From: Chara braunii
Lineage: Eukaryota > Streptophyta > Charophyceae > Charales > Characeae
NCBI GenBank assembly: GCA_003427395.1
Contig: BFEA01000075.1
Span: 1,698,277 to 1,739,607 of the forward strand
Length of the DNA stretch: 41,331 nt
Direction of reading: 5' to 3'
Part shown: piece after piece, positions 9,831-18,169 of the stretch
How positions within the stretch are numbered: position 1 is the stretch's first letter
Layout: every line of letters starts with the position of its first letter
Program-made: the position numbers and the translations under genes
The notes under the pieces: model-generated
Told to the model about the DNA's origin: nothing
Database searches by the model: none
Seen by the model: only the letters and a program-made list of their open reading frames with translations

Positions 9831-10341
9831 TTGGAAAATACGGGTTGTTTGGCTTTTTTGTTCTGTTTGGTCTATCGTTGGTTTTTCAGGGGTTTTCCGT
9901 GGCCTCCTGATAGCGTTTTTTGTTTGGTTTTTCCTTGGGTTTTTCTCGGGCTTTCCGTGGCCTCCTGATAGCGTTTTTTCAGTGTGGCGTAGATAGAGAG
10001 AGGGGACGACAACTTAAATTAGCGCAATGGTGCATTCGATAGTCCTCTTTCGCCTGAACGGCGTCGGCGTGACCGAGGGAACGATTGGTTCGTGGTGGTG
10101 GTTGTTGGGAAGGCGGTCAGTCATGTCCATTTCGTCACCAGTGACGCCATCGCTATTTCTTTTCACCATGGTTGACCAACCACTGGTTGACCTGGTGAAA
10201 AAAATTGACCATTGTTGACCAACCGCTATAATGAGCGGTTGCTTTGATGATCTCTACAGTTGTATTTGGGCCTTGTCCCTGTTGTTGTTCACTATGTATC
10301 TGACGTACATTCGTGTGCTTGATGTACAGTCTTCTACTCCT
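9831..10341 (+). repeat. Right terminal direct repeat (pseudo-LTR)
   Basis: This is the direct copy of 5388-5914, starting 'ttggaaaata' and ending 'cagtcttctactcct'. It lacks part of the 43-bp duplication and differs at many single positions. ORFs across it have no family resemblance and are not taken as genes. Confidence 0.85.
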
Positions 10342-11485
10342 TTCTAGAGTCTTAAACTATTCAGTCTTTGTTTGATAAAAAATATATTTTTTGTTGTATT
10401 TTCGTTTCCTTACTTACGTAATCTAGTTTCTTTCTTTATTCGTACACTTCTTCACCTTACATATGATTAGAGTATCAACAATGCATATTGGATTGCCTGG
10501 AGAAGTGAGGCTATGCCTCCTTGCACGACAATCAGACCACGAAAAATTAATACATTTATTTTTTTTTTGTACCTTTTTTTTCCCATTTTTTGTAAACGTT
10601 GCACATTTGCGTTATTCCTGTATTACATCTTTATAAATCTTACCAACATAGCTTCCTTGCTCTCCTGATTTGAAAAATAGTTACAAAGAGGAAATTTGAC
10701 AATCTGTAGCTTAGGCGATATTTGTCAAAAAATCTTGATATGTTTATATCGAATCAAGGAAGGTCGATCAGTTCACCAAAAGAGACGACAATAACCTATA
10801 TGAATTTCACAATGTCATGTTGATTTGACCAAATAAAGTAAGGATCTTTGTTGGTTCTATATTACGTATGGAAATAGACTTTAAAAGCTTATTTAATAAA
10901 AATATGTTTGTATGATCGACTCTAATATTTTTCGAAGATAGTGAGGTAATTATTATTGTAAAACTTTGATAAATGCATTTATGTTTTTTAAAAAAGAAAA
11001 TAATAAAATTATACAAGGACATGCTCTTTAAACTTCTTTAGCCCCTTTGAAATCAATTTATATCCCCCCCTTTGAAAACGAACTCGCAAAAATCGAAATG
11101 AGCCCGGATATAGGATCCTTTAGGAGAGCGCAAAAAATAATTTAAACAGTTTATTCTTATTATGTCTATTATTGTTTATTCTTTTTTACACGCCAAGGTA
11201 CCCCAGTTATCACGCCCGGGTGCCCGGCCAGGCAGGACCGGCCCGGAATAAGATCTTCCTAGCCATAAGTCTCAGTATTGGATGTAAGTATGATGAGATA
11301 AAATTTTGAGATTTAAATAATAATTCTGTAATGAAATTTCACTCTAAATTTTAAATTTTTATTCCATTTTAAAAAATGTCATTCAATTCTTAAAAATTTT
11401 CTTCTTACTTCAAAACTTTGATTCCTTGAATCGGGTGTCGTTTCTTCTTTGAAATACGTGCTTGAAATAAAATAAAAGTCTTGGT
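10342..11485. other. AT-rich DNA, no gene recognised
   Basis: No ORF or RNA gene is supportable. The stretch holds T-runs at about 10558-10590 and a GC patch at about 11190-11250. The segment near 11340-11420, containing repeated 'attttaa' and 'cttacttcaaaacttt', resembles 2385-2470 and, in reverse complement, 37190-37310. That points to one more dispersed AT-rich repeat. Confidence 0.5.
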
Positions 11486-11489
11486 AAGT

Positions 11490-11805
11490 TTATCTACGTT
11501 ACTGAACGTACACGTACGGGGCCTTTCCATACAAAATGTACAAGTAATATCTATACGGGAACCTTTACGTGTTATACTCCCCCGTATGAAGGAAAAAAAC
11601 CATCAAAAAAATCCGAAAAACAAATATGTGCTGGAATAGCACAATACAAGCAATATTTAACTAAACATTATCTGCAGATTCTTATTCAAATTTGAAAAAG
11701 CAAAAAACAAAAACAAAAAAAGTCATACAGGACCTAGTGTACATGTAGCGTACGAGTTAGTAGTACGACTCGTACGTGTACGAGGGTGAGTACAATCCCA
11801 ACGTA
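11490..11805 (+). repeat. GTAC-rich non-autonomous element, copy 2
   Basis: This is a direct copy of 505-825. It has the GTAC-rich entry ('cgtacggggccttt'), a central A-rich part with 'caagcaatatttaac' and 'tatctgcag', and a closing GTAC-rich block. The reverse-complement part at 12055-12170 completes a foldback arrangement. Confidence 0.6.
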
Positions 11806-11944
11806 GGAGTTTATGAAAAAATTTAATTGGAATATCATTCTATTATAGGGTTGTTCTCACAAAAAGTTTTATGGAACTGCATCAAATAAATCCATGACTT
11901 GGACTAGACGAGAAGTTTTATTGGGAAATAACAAATCCATATCT

Positions 11945-12170
11945 GGAACTGCACGTACGTTGTGATTTGTACTCATCCTCGTATGAGTATATGTCGTACT
12001 CCTTACTCGTACGTTATGGCCTACACGACTTGTTTGTTTTGTTTTGTTTCTTTTTCTCCTTTTCGTATGAGGGCGTACAAGATGTACAAGTTCCACGTAC
12101 AGATATTACCTGTACGTTCCGCACGAAAAGGCCCCGTACGTTTACGTTCTGTAACATAGTATATACAATA
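11945..12170 (-). repeat. GTAC-rich repeat, inverted partner
   Basis: The sequence 'gagggcgtacaagatgtaca', then 'cagatattacctgtacg' and 'ggccccgtacg', is nearly the same as 1-125. It is inverted relative to 11490-11590. The block at 11945-12015 repeats the closing GTAC-rich part in inverted form. Confidence 0.55.
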
Positions 12171-12189
12171 CAGGATTCGACCGAGCTCA

Positions 12190-12795
12190 TATAGGTTTGT
12201 CAACTTTCATGTTCAGCCGAACTCCCAAACCCGAACCTGTCGAATGTTCGGCCTTCCTTAGGTATGCGTACGGCTGTTGAAGCCTAACACGAACCTAAAA
12301 CCAAATAAAAATAATAAAATAAAAATAAATCCAATAATTGAAAAAAAAACACTAAAAAAAAAATATGTTATGCAGAAAAATAAAACGAACAATATTTGCC
12401 TCAATGTTATATTAGAATTCGTTACTAAATTGCAAATTAAAATATAAAATAAGAAAAAATAATGATAACAAAAATTACAAAAAAAAAAAGGATAAAAATT
12501 AGTGAGTGGGCGAGCACGTTTTTGACACCGTCATCTTTGGCGATTTTTCATTTCTTCTTGGGATAGCAAAATGCTCTGAGCATTTAAAGATGTGTATCTC
12601 ACATAATATTAAGCTCATGAAAAAAAAAATAATAATAATAATATATTTAAGACGCCAAAATAAAATCAAAACAAAAAATGAAAAGTGAAGAAAAAAAAAG
12701 TGGCCAAGCACGTTTTGACATTGCCATTTTTGGTTATTTTTTATTTTGATTTGACGTGGTAAAATACCTTGAAATTTTATATGCATGTAGCGCAT
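12190..12795 (+). repeat. Foldback unit copy 1 (plus)
   Basis: The unit reads: a CCGAAC/GTTCGG cluster (12220-12260); an A-rich part with 'atatgttatgcagaaaaata' and 'aatatttgcctc'; a first block 'gcgagcacgtttttgacacc' plus 'catctttggcgattttt' (12508-12550); and a second, weaker block (12700-12745). The terminal CCGAAC-rich block seen in other copies is missing, and the copy ends in a short (AT) tract. No coding content is seen. Confidence 0.7.
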
Positions 12796-12799
12796 ATCA

Positions 12800-13550
12800 C
12801 ACACATATATATAGTCCGAACCCGACGGGACCCCGAACGCCCGTACGTACGGAGCTCGGCCAAGGGACCTCTGTACGTACGGGGTCCGAACCCGACGACG
12901 TTCGGCCCCCGCCAAAAATAATTTCGGGCCCTAAACATACTTTTTTTTTTATGGATTGTTTTCTGTGATTTCCCTATGACGTGAGGTACACGTCTGGAAA
13001 TTTTCAAGTCATTAGGCTAAGCCAAATCAGAATTAAAAATCGCCAAAGATGTCGGTGTGAAAACGTGCTTGCCCATGTTTTTTTTCACTTTTTACTTTTT
13101 GTTTTCACTTTAGTTCAGAGTCTAAACAATTTTATTATTTTTTGAAACTTTCTTGTGTATTTTGCATTATGTGAAGTACACATATCTAAATTTTCAGGGC
13201 ATTTAGCTATTCCAAAAAAAAAAGAAAAATCGCCAAAGATGGCGGTGTCAAAAACGTGCTCGCGAACTCACTTAATTTAATTCTTTTTTTTTTTTGTTAT
13301 TTTTATTATTAGTATTTGTATTTCGTAATTTATTTTTATTTTAAATTTGGCAAGGAATTTTGATGTAATGCTCAGGCAAATCTTGTTTAGTTTATGTTTC
13401 TTCATAACATATCTTTTTTTTCAGATTTTTTTGATTTTTTTGATTTTTTTTTCTTTTGGTCCGCGTTCGGCCCGAACGGCTGAACGCATCCCCAAGGGGT
13501 CCCATACGTTCGGGCGTTTGGCCCGTCCCGAACGCCGGTTACCCTGTATA
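12800..13550 (-). repeat. Foldback unit copy 2 (minus)
   Basis: This is the reverse complement of the unit. A CCGAAC/CGTACG block with 'cggcccccgccaaaaat' (12815-12925) is followed by 'cgccaaagatg' with 'aaaacgtgct' (13040-13070). Next comes 'cgccaaagatggcggtgtc' with 'aaaacgtgctcgc' (13232-13264), then the A/T-rich part and a GTTCGG block (13455-13545). It matches 14540-15290 in direct orientation over about 750 bp. Confidence 0.75.
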
Positions 13551-13590
13551 TATATATATAAATATATATATAAATATATACATATATATC

Positions 13591-13640
13591 GCCTCTTGAT
13601 GAGTCGGTGAAACTCCGACGAAATAGTTTGTCACAGCCCC
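13591..13640 (+). ncRNA. Hammerhead-ribozyme-like core, probably decayed
   Basis: TTGATGA at 13596-13602 is followed by a 5-bp stem (GTCGG at 13603-13607 with CCGAC at 13615-13619), then GAAA at 13620-13623 and a GTC at 13630-13632. This is the order of a hammerhead catalytic core, CUGANGA, stem II, GAAA, stem III and a GUC cleavage site. Two things weaken it. The first core base is T where C is required, and no stem I pairs the flanks of the GTC with the sequence before TTGATGA. Stem III would be only 3 bp. Hammerheads are known in plant retrozymes and in Penelope-like elements. Confidence 0.4.
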
Positions 13641-13704
13641 TCGTTTGTTGTCCTCTTCTCTCTCTCAGCCTACGGTTTTACCGGGCAGTTCTGTTTGTGA
13701 CGAT
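13628..13704 (+). repeat. Short conserved insert between (AT)n tracts, copy A
   Basis: The sequence starting 'tttgtcacagcccctcg' and ending 'tttgtgacgatata' is flanked on both sides by (AT)n. A near-identical copy lies at 15303-15380, also between (AT)n tracts. Its ends carry GTCACAG and TGTGAC, which are inverted. Copy A has the hammerhead-like core on its left and copy B does not. Confidence 0.7.
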
Positions 13705-13724
13705 ATATATATATATATATAGGG

Positions 13725-14492
13725 TTGCCAGCGTTCAGGACAGGCCGAACGCCCGAACCCGAACGCCCCAACGTACGGGACCCCTTCGGAAGGCGTTCGG
13801 CCGTTCGGGCCGAACGCGGACCTAAAACAAAAACAAAAACAAAAAAAACAAAATTTTCAAAAACTTCAAAACAAAACATATGTTATGGAGAAAAATAAAC
13901 TAAACAGCATTTGCCTGGGCACTACATCCAAATTCTTTACCAAATTTGAACTAAAAATCAAATACAGGAAATAAACACTATGATAAAAATAAGAAAAAAT
14001 AAAAAGAAAAGTAAAATGCATGAGTGTGTCAGCACCTTTTCGACACCGCCATCTTTGCCGATTTTTAGTTATTTTTTGGCATTGACAAATGCCCTGACAA
14101 TTTACGGATATGTAGTTTACATAATCAATGACTTATTAAAAACTTTTCAAAAAATAATAAATTTGTTTAGGCCCTAAAATAAAGTGAAAACAAAAAGTTA
14201 AAAGTGAAAAAGAACAAAATAGTGAGTGGGCGAGCACGATTTGACACCCCCATCTTTGACGATTTTTAATGTTTTTTTGGCTTAGCAGCATGGCTTCAAA
14301 ATTTATAGACGTGGAGATTACATCATAGAGAACTCAAAAAAAAAAATCAGAAAACAAAAATGTATTTTTAGGACCCGAAAATGTTCTTGGCGGGGGCCGA
14401 ACCTGGAGGTGTTCGGCCCCCGAACGGGACCCCGAACGCCCGAACGTTCGGGGGCCAGCCCGGGCCCCCCCGAACGTTCGGTCAGGTAACCT

Positions 14493-14495
<3 letters not shown>
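13725..14495 (+). repeat. Foldback unit copy 3 (plus)
   Basis: This is a full unit in order: a CCGAAC/CGTACG block (13735-13820); 'atatgttatggagaaaaata' and 'catttgcctgggc'; a first block with 'gacaccgccatctttg' (14040-14060); a second block 'gtgagtgggcgagcacg' with 'atctttgacgatttttaat' (14221-14270); and a terminal block with 'ggcgggggccgaacc' and dense CGAACGTTCG words (14388-14480). It is the reverse complement of 15400-16110. Confidence 0.75.
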
Positions 14496-14530
<35 letters not shown>

Positions 14531-14539
14531 TATATGTAT

Positions 14540-15290
14540 ACAGGGTCACCAGCCCGTATGTACGGAGGTCCCCGGGCAGACCTCCGTACGGGCATCCGCG
14601 GTCCCTTACAGGGTCAGAATCCGACGGCGTTCGGCCCCTGCCAGAAATTATTTCAGGTTTTTAAAATAATTATGTTTTTCTGAATTGTTTCTTAGGAGTT
14701 CTCTATGACGTTAGGTACATGCCTGTAAATTTCCAAGTCATTTGGCTAAGTCAAATAAGAATTAAAAATCGCCAAAGATGGCAAGGTCAAAACGTGCTCG
14801 CCCACGTATTTTTTTACTTTTTACTTTTTCTTTTCACTTTAGTTTGGGGTCTTAAAAATTTTATGATTTTTTTGAAACTTTTTAAGTGGGTTTTTCATTA
14901 TGTGAAGTACACATCTGTAAATGTTTAGGCCATTTCGCTATTCCAAAAAAAAAAAAAAAATCGTCAAAGATGGCGGTGTCGAAAACATGCTCGCGCACTC
15001 ACTAAATTTAATTCTCTTTTTATTTTTATTTATTTTTATTATAAGTATTTGTTTCCCGTATTTTATTTGTATTTCAAATTTGGAAAGGGATTCGGATGTT
15101 ATGCTCTGGAAAATCTTTTTTAATTTATTTTTTTCCATAACATATCTTTTTTTCAGATGTTTTTAATGACTATATATATATATATATTTTTTTGGGTCCT
15201 CGTTCGGCCTGAAATGCCGAACGCATCCCCAAAGGGGTCCCATACGTTCGGGTGTTCGGCCCGTCCCAACGTCGGTTACCCTATATATAT
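14540..15290 (-). repeat. Foldback unit copy 4 (minus)
   Basis: This copy is direct with 12800-13550. It contains a terminal GC block (14545-14650), 'cgccaaagatgg' with 'aaaacgtgctcgcccacg' (14770-14806), 'gatggcggtgtcgaaaaca' with 'gctcgcgcactcac' (14965-15001), A/T-rich sequence, and a GTTCGG block (15199-15275). It ends in (AT)n at about 15281-15302. Confidence 0.75.
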
Positions 15291-15302
15291 ATATATATAT
15301 AT

Positions 15303-15380
15303 AATTGTCACAGCCCCTCGTTTGTTGTCCTCTTCTCTCTCTCTGCCTACGGTTTACTGGGCAGTTCTATTTGTGACGAT
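15303..15380 (+). repeat. Short conserved insert between (AT)n tracts, copy B
   Basis: This is the second copy of 13628-13704, from 'ttgtcacagcccctcg' to 'tttgtgacgatata'. It is flanked by (AT)n on both sides and lacks the TTGATGA...GAAA core. Confidence 0.7.
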
Positions 15381-15399
15381 ATATATATATATATATATA

Positions 15400-16110
15400 G
15401 GGTTACCTGACCGAACGTTCGGGGGCCCCCGGGCTGGCCCCCGAACGTTCGGGCGTTGGGGATCCGGTTCGGGGGCCGAACACCTCTAGGTTCGGCCCCC
15501 GCCAAAAATTGCTTAGGGGCCGAAAAATAAGTTTTGTTTTCTAAATTTATTTTTGTGAGTTCTCTATGTTGTAAAATACACGCTTATAAACTTTTAAGCC
15601 ATTCTGCTAAGCTAAAAAAATATTAAAAATCGTCAAAGATGGGGGTGTCAAAACGTGCTCGCCCACTCACTATTTTGTTTTTTTTCACTTTTTACTTTTT
15701 GTTTTCACTTTATTTCGGGGCCTAAACAATTCTATTATTTTTTGAAAAACTTTTAATGAGTTATTGATTATGTAAACCACATATCTGTAAATTTTTATGG
15801 CATTTGTCAATGCCAAAAAATAATTAAAAATCGACAAAGATGGCGGTGTTGAAAAGGTGCTGGCACACTCACTCATTTTAATTCTCTTTTTATTTTTTCT
15901 TATTTTTATCGTAGTGTTTATTTTCTGTATTTGATTTTTCATTCAAATTTGGTTAAGAATTTGGATGTAATGCCCAGACAAATGTTGTTTAGTTCACTTT
16001 TCTCTATAACATATTGTTTTTTTGGAATTGTTTGAAAACGTTTTTTTTTTCTTTTTTTTTTTGTCCGCGTTCGGCCCGTGCCAAACGCCGGCAAACCTGC
16101 ATATATATAT
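15400..16110 (-). repeat. Foldback unit copy 5 (minus)
   Basis: This is the inverted partner of 13725-14495. A terminal CGAACGTTCG-rich block (15408-15505) is followed by 'caaagatgggggtgtcaaaa' with 'cgtgctcgcccactcac' (15637-15671). Next come 'caaagatggcggtgttgaaa' (15834-15855), A/T-rich sequence with 'ataacatattg', and a short GTTCGG block (16065-16090) followed by (AT)n. Confidence 0.75.
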
Positions 16111-16111
16111 A

Positions 16112-16911
16112 TGAAGGGTTGCCGACGTTCGGGATGTCTCTTTCTTGTTCGAAAGCGGTAATTGGGGTAATTGGGGTGATACTCAACCTCGATTTTTCTT
16201 TATGCTCCCTATTTGTGATACTCAACCTCACACCCTACACTAATTTTCATACTCCAGTCATAAAAACTAAGATACAGAGAAAGCCCTGGAAAGCGGTCAT
16301 TGGGGTGTGCCAAGGTTGTTTTGAAAACTGAGTATGCAGTTCTAGGATATAGCTGGAATATCTTGTGCAGTGCCAGACATGGAGTAACGAGCAGCGAAAA
16401 GAAACGGTGTTTTCGTTATAAGTGAAATTGTTTTCATGTTCACTTTTTTTTTTTAACTGTAAAATGACAGAACGAAATGGGAAAATTATAGACGAAATAA
16501 CGACAAAGCAAAATAACGACAAAGCAAGATAACGCCAAAGCAAAATAACGACAAAGCGAAATAACGACAAAGCAAAATAAGGACGAAATAATGTTCATAT
16601 ATCAAAGCTTAGCAATGCAAAGTCGAAGGAACGACAAAACAATGCTCATGTATGAAAAGTTGAAGGAAAAATTTAATGTGACGGTCATGATTATACAAGT
16701 TCAAAACAATCATGCTCCCGTGTAGCTTGTGCTCAAAATATTATACAATGTCAAGTTTTTACCTCGAATGTTTACACTTAGTAAACATGTCAATCTCGTC
16801 AACAAAATATTAACTACGGACTGTAGCTTTAGTTGCACCTCATTGATTTGCCTATCTAACCATGGACAAAATGTCAAATGTTATTCTAAATCTCATATAA
16901 GAAATATTGGT
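16112..16911. other. Non-coding interval with short repeats
   Basis: A local repeat 'gtaattggggtaattggggt' (16157-16176) and repeated 'gatactcaacctc' (16178 and 16216) are present, plus the 16-bp tandem array listed separately. ORFs here are short and unlike known proteins. The minus-strand Ulp1-like gene ends at 16912. Confidence 0.5.
16495..16580 (+). repeat. 16-bp tandem repeat, about five copies
   Basis: The unit 'aaataacgacaaagca' repeats head to tail from 16495 with single-base variants, and a degenerate sixth unit follows. The period is not a multiple of three, so it is not selected as protein. It is a minisatellite. There are no spacers, so it is not a CRISPR array. Confidence 0.9.
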
Positions 16912-17657
16912 TTATGAGAAAGCAAGTGGAGGGAAGTGACCTCTTGCAAGCAAAGATGCAAAACCTAACATAAAAACACCACAACTACAAGGATCCTCTT
17001 GAGCAGGAATCTCATCTACTGATGTATCAAAGGAGGATGTAGGCCCGTCCACATGATATCTTTCGTGAAGATTGTGTCGATAAAACTCCGCTTTGAAAAA
17101 ATCTTCCAAACGTTCAAGGACTGAAACATAGTCAACACGAGGGAGAGAGTCTATGAGGTGGAATTTACAGTTTGGACCGTCTATGCTGACATAAGCTAAG
17201 GCCCTGTGATTTCCAAAATGAAGAGGGATAATCACTAAGTCATAATAAAAAAGATTTGTAACCTTCAGCCATTTCATCCCTTCGGAATATGCGGTTTCAA
17301 ACCTCGAAGGACCTGACAATCGAGTGAAGAAAAAAGAATTGAAAATGCACACAAAAGGAATACTACAAAAGTTTTCATGATCTCTTGTCACTTCTATACA
17401 TGCCGAATCAACCTTGATGTAGTCATTGGTGATCTGGACGGCTAGCAGGTACAAATTGACGACTTCGTCATTTAGTCATTTCCCATCCTCGACGACGACC
17501 ATGACGTCTTCCTTTCCCACCTTCCAGCTCCCCTTGTGATCGACAATGCCGTATGCTTCATTGTCTTCGCTGCTGCCTATAATCATGTCAAGATACTCCT
17601 TTTCTTCTACGGTGAGACGTTTTGTTGCTAAAGGAATCTGGAACGAAGGGTCATGAA
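16912..17657 (-). pseudogene. C48 / Ulp1-type cysteine protease domain
   Basis: A Ulp1 fold is recognisable throughout. It starts LTVEEKEYLDMII, then LNDEVVNLYLL, FNSFFFTRL, LVIIPLHFGNHRALAYVSI, KFHLIDSLPR and AQEDPCSCGVFM. The catalytic set is present: His (codon 17206-17208), Asp in LIDS, Gln (16999-17001) and Cys (16981-16983). The usual Trp after the His is Arg. The conserved WLND motif has TGA in place of Trp at 17476-17478, so this copy cannot make a full domain without readthrough. A 3' splice site (TTTGTATGCAG) precedes 17657. Such proteases cleave SUMO-like proteins, and many DNA transposons carry one. It is the C-terminal part of the long minus-strand gene. Confidence 0.8.
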
Positions 17658-17752
17658 CTGCATACAAACACACATATAAACAATAATGGAACGACTAAGA
17701 CTTCATACAAAAACAAACTTTTCGTTATGTGAAGTACGACGTAGACCCGAGT

Positions 17753-18045
17753 TCATGTTTTTTGTTGTTTATCTGTTTCGCTATCAGAGCTGCCATCCAT
17801 AATAGATAAACTGCAACCTTCGCGATGCAATTTCTTCCCTTCTCTAAGGCTTATTCCAACAGCTTTAAACATCCTTAGGTCAGTTGGCTTCATAGATGGA
17901 AATGTCATGGGTGTAAGTCTTATTCTCTCTTTTTTGGGCAATAACGACAAAGTCGATAAGGCTTGCAAGCCACGACGAATAAGATTTTTCTCACTCTGCC
18001 TTTGCGAACGTACATGCGTTGTTTTCCACATTTCTTTTCGTCGCC
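17753..18045 (-). pseudogene. Basic linker exon upstream of the Ulp1 domain
   Basis: The exon starts at 18045, after a well-formed acceptor (TTGCTGAACATGCAG). It encodes a basic segment (KEMWKTTHVRSQRQSEK) followed by GLQALSTLSLLPKKERIRL and a Ser/Asp-rich tail, MDGSSDSETDKQQKT. The frame stops at 17753. The donor joining it to the Ulp1 exon at 17657 could not be placed with confidence. No domain is recognised. It is probably a flexible linker between the repeat region and the protease. Confidence 0.55.
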
Positions 18046-18169
18046 CTGCATGTTCAGCAATATAAAACGACAATGATTGACAAGACAAAAAATTATGAGT
18101 TTAAGTTCAATTTTCCACATAATTGCAAATAAGAGATACACAATATTCTACTTCATTTCTTCTCATTAC
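18046..18169 (-). other. GT-AG intron, 124 bp
   Basis: On the minus strand the exon end TTTGCAACCGTGCGCTCG is followed by the donor GTAATGAG, and the intron ends AACATGCAG before GGCGACGAAAAG. The interior is T-rich with several stops in the exon frame. Size and signals fit a short eukaryotic intron. Confidence 0.7.

Larger units (their letters stand above)
5388..10341 (+). mobile_element. Penelope-like retroelement with endonuclease before RT
   Basis: About 5 kb is bounded by two direct repeats of roughly 520 bp (5388-5914 and 9831-10341). Between them lie, all on the plus strand, a zinc-knuckle and coiled-coil leader, a SAP-like segment, a GIY-YIG-like endonuclease and a reverse transcriptase with motifs A, B and C. 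GIY-YIG endonuclease with RT is the hallmark of Penelope-like elements, whose terminal repeats are called pseudo-LTRs. Usually the endonuclease follows the RT. Here it precedes it, as in the permuted groups known from green algae and protists (Chlamys, Naiad, Hydra). No integrase, protease or RNase H was seen, which argues against an LTR retrotransposon. The copy is dead: it has several stop codons and at least four frameshifts. Confidence 0.8.

Noticed and set aside
13232-13252. AAGATGGCGG as a binding site for an animal-type zinc-finger factor
   Set aside because: It is part of a repeated transposon block in a plant-lineage genome, and no such regulation can be inferred.
16495-16580. Possible CRISPR-like array
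   Set aside because: The 16-bp units are directly adjacent with no spacers, and the DNA is eukaryotic.
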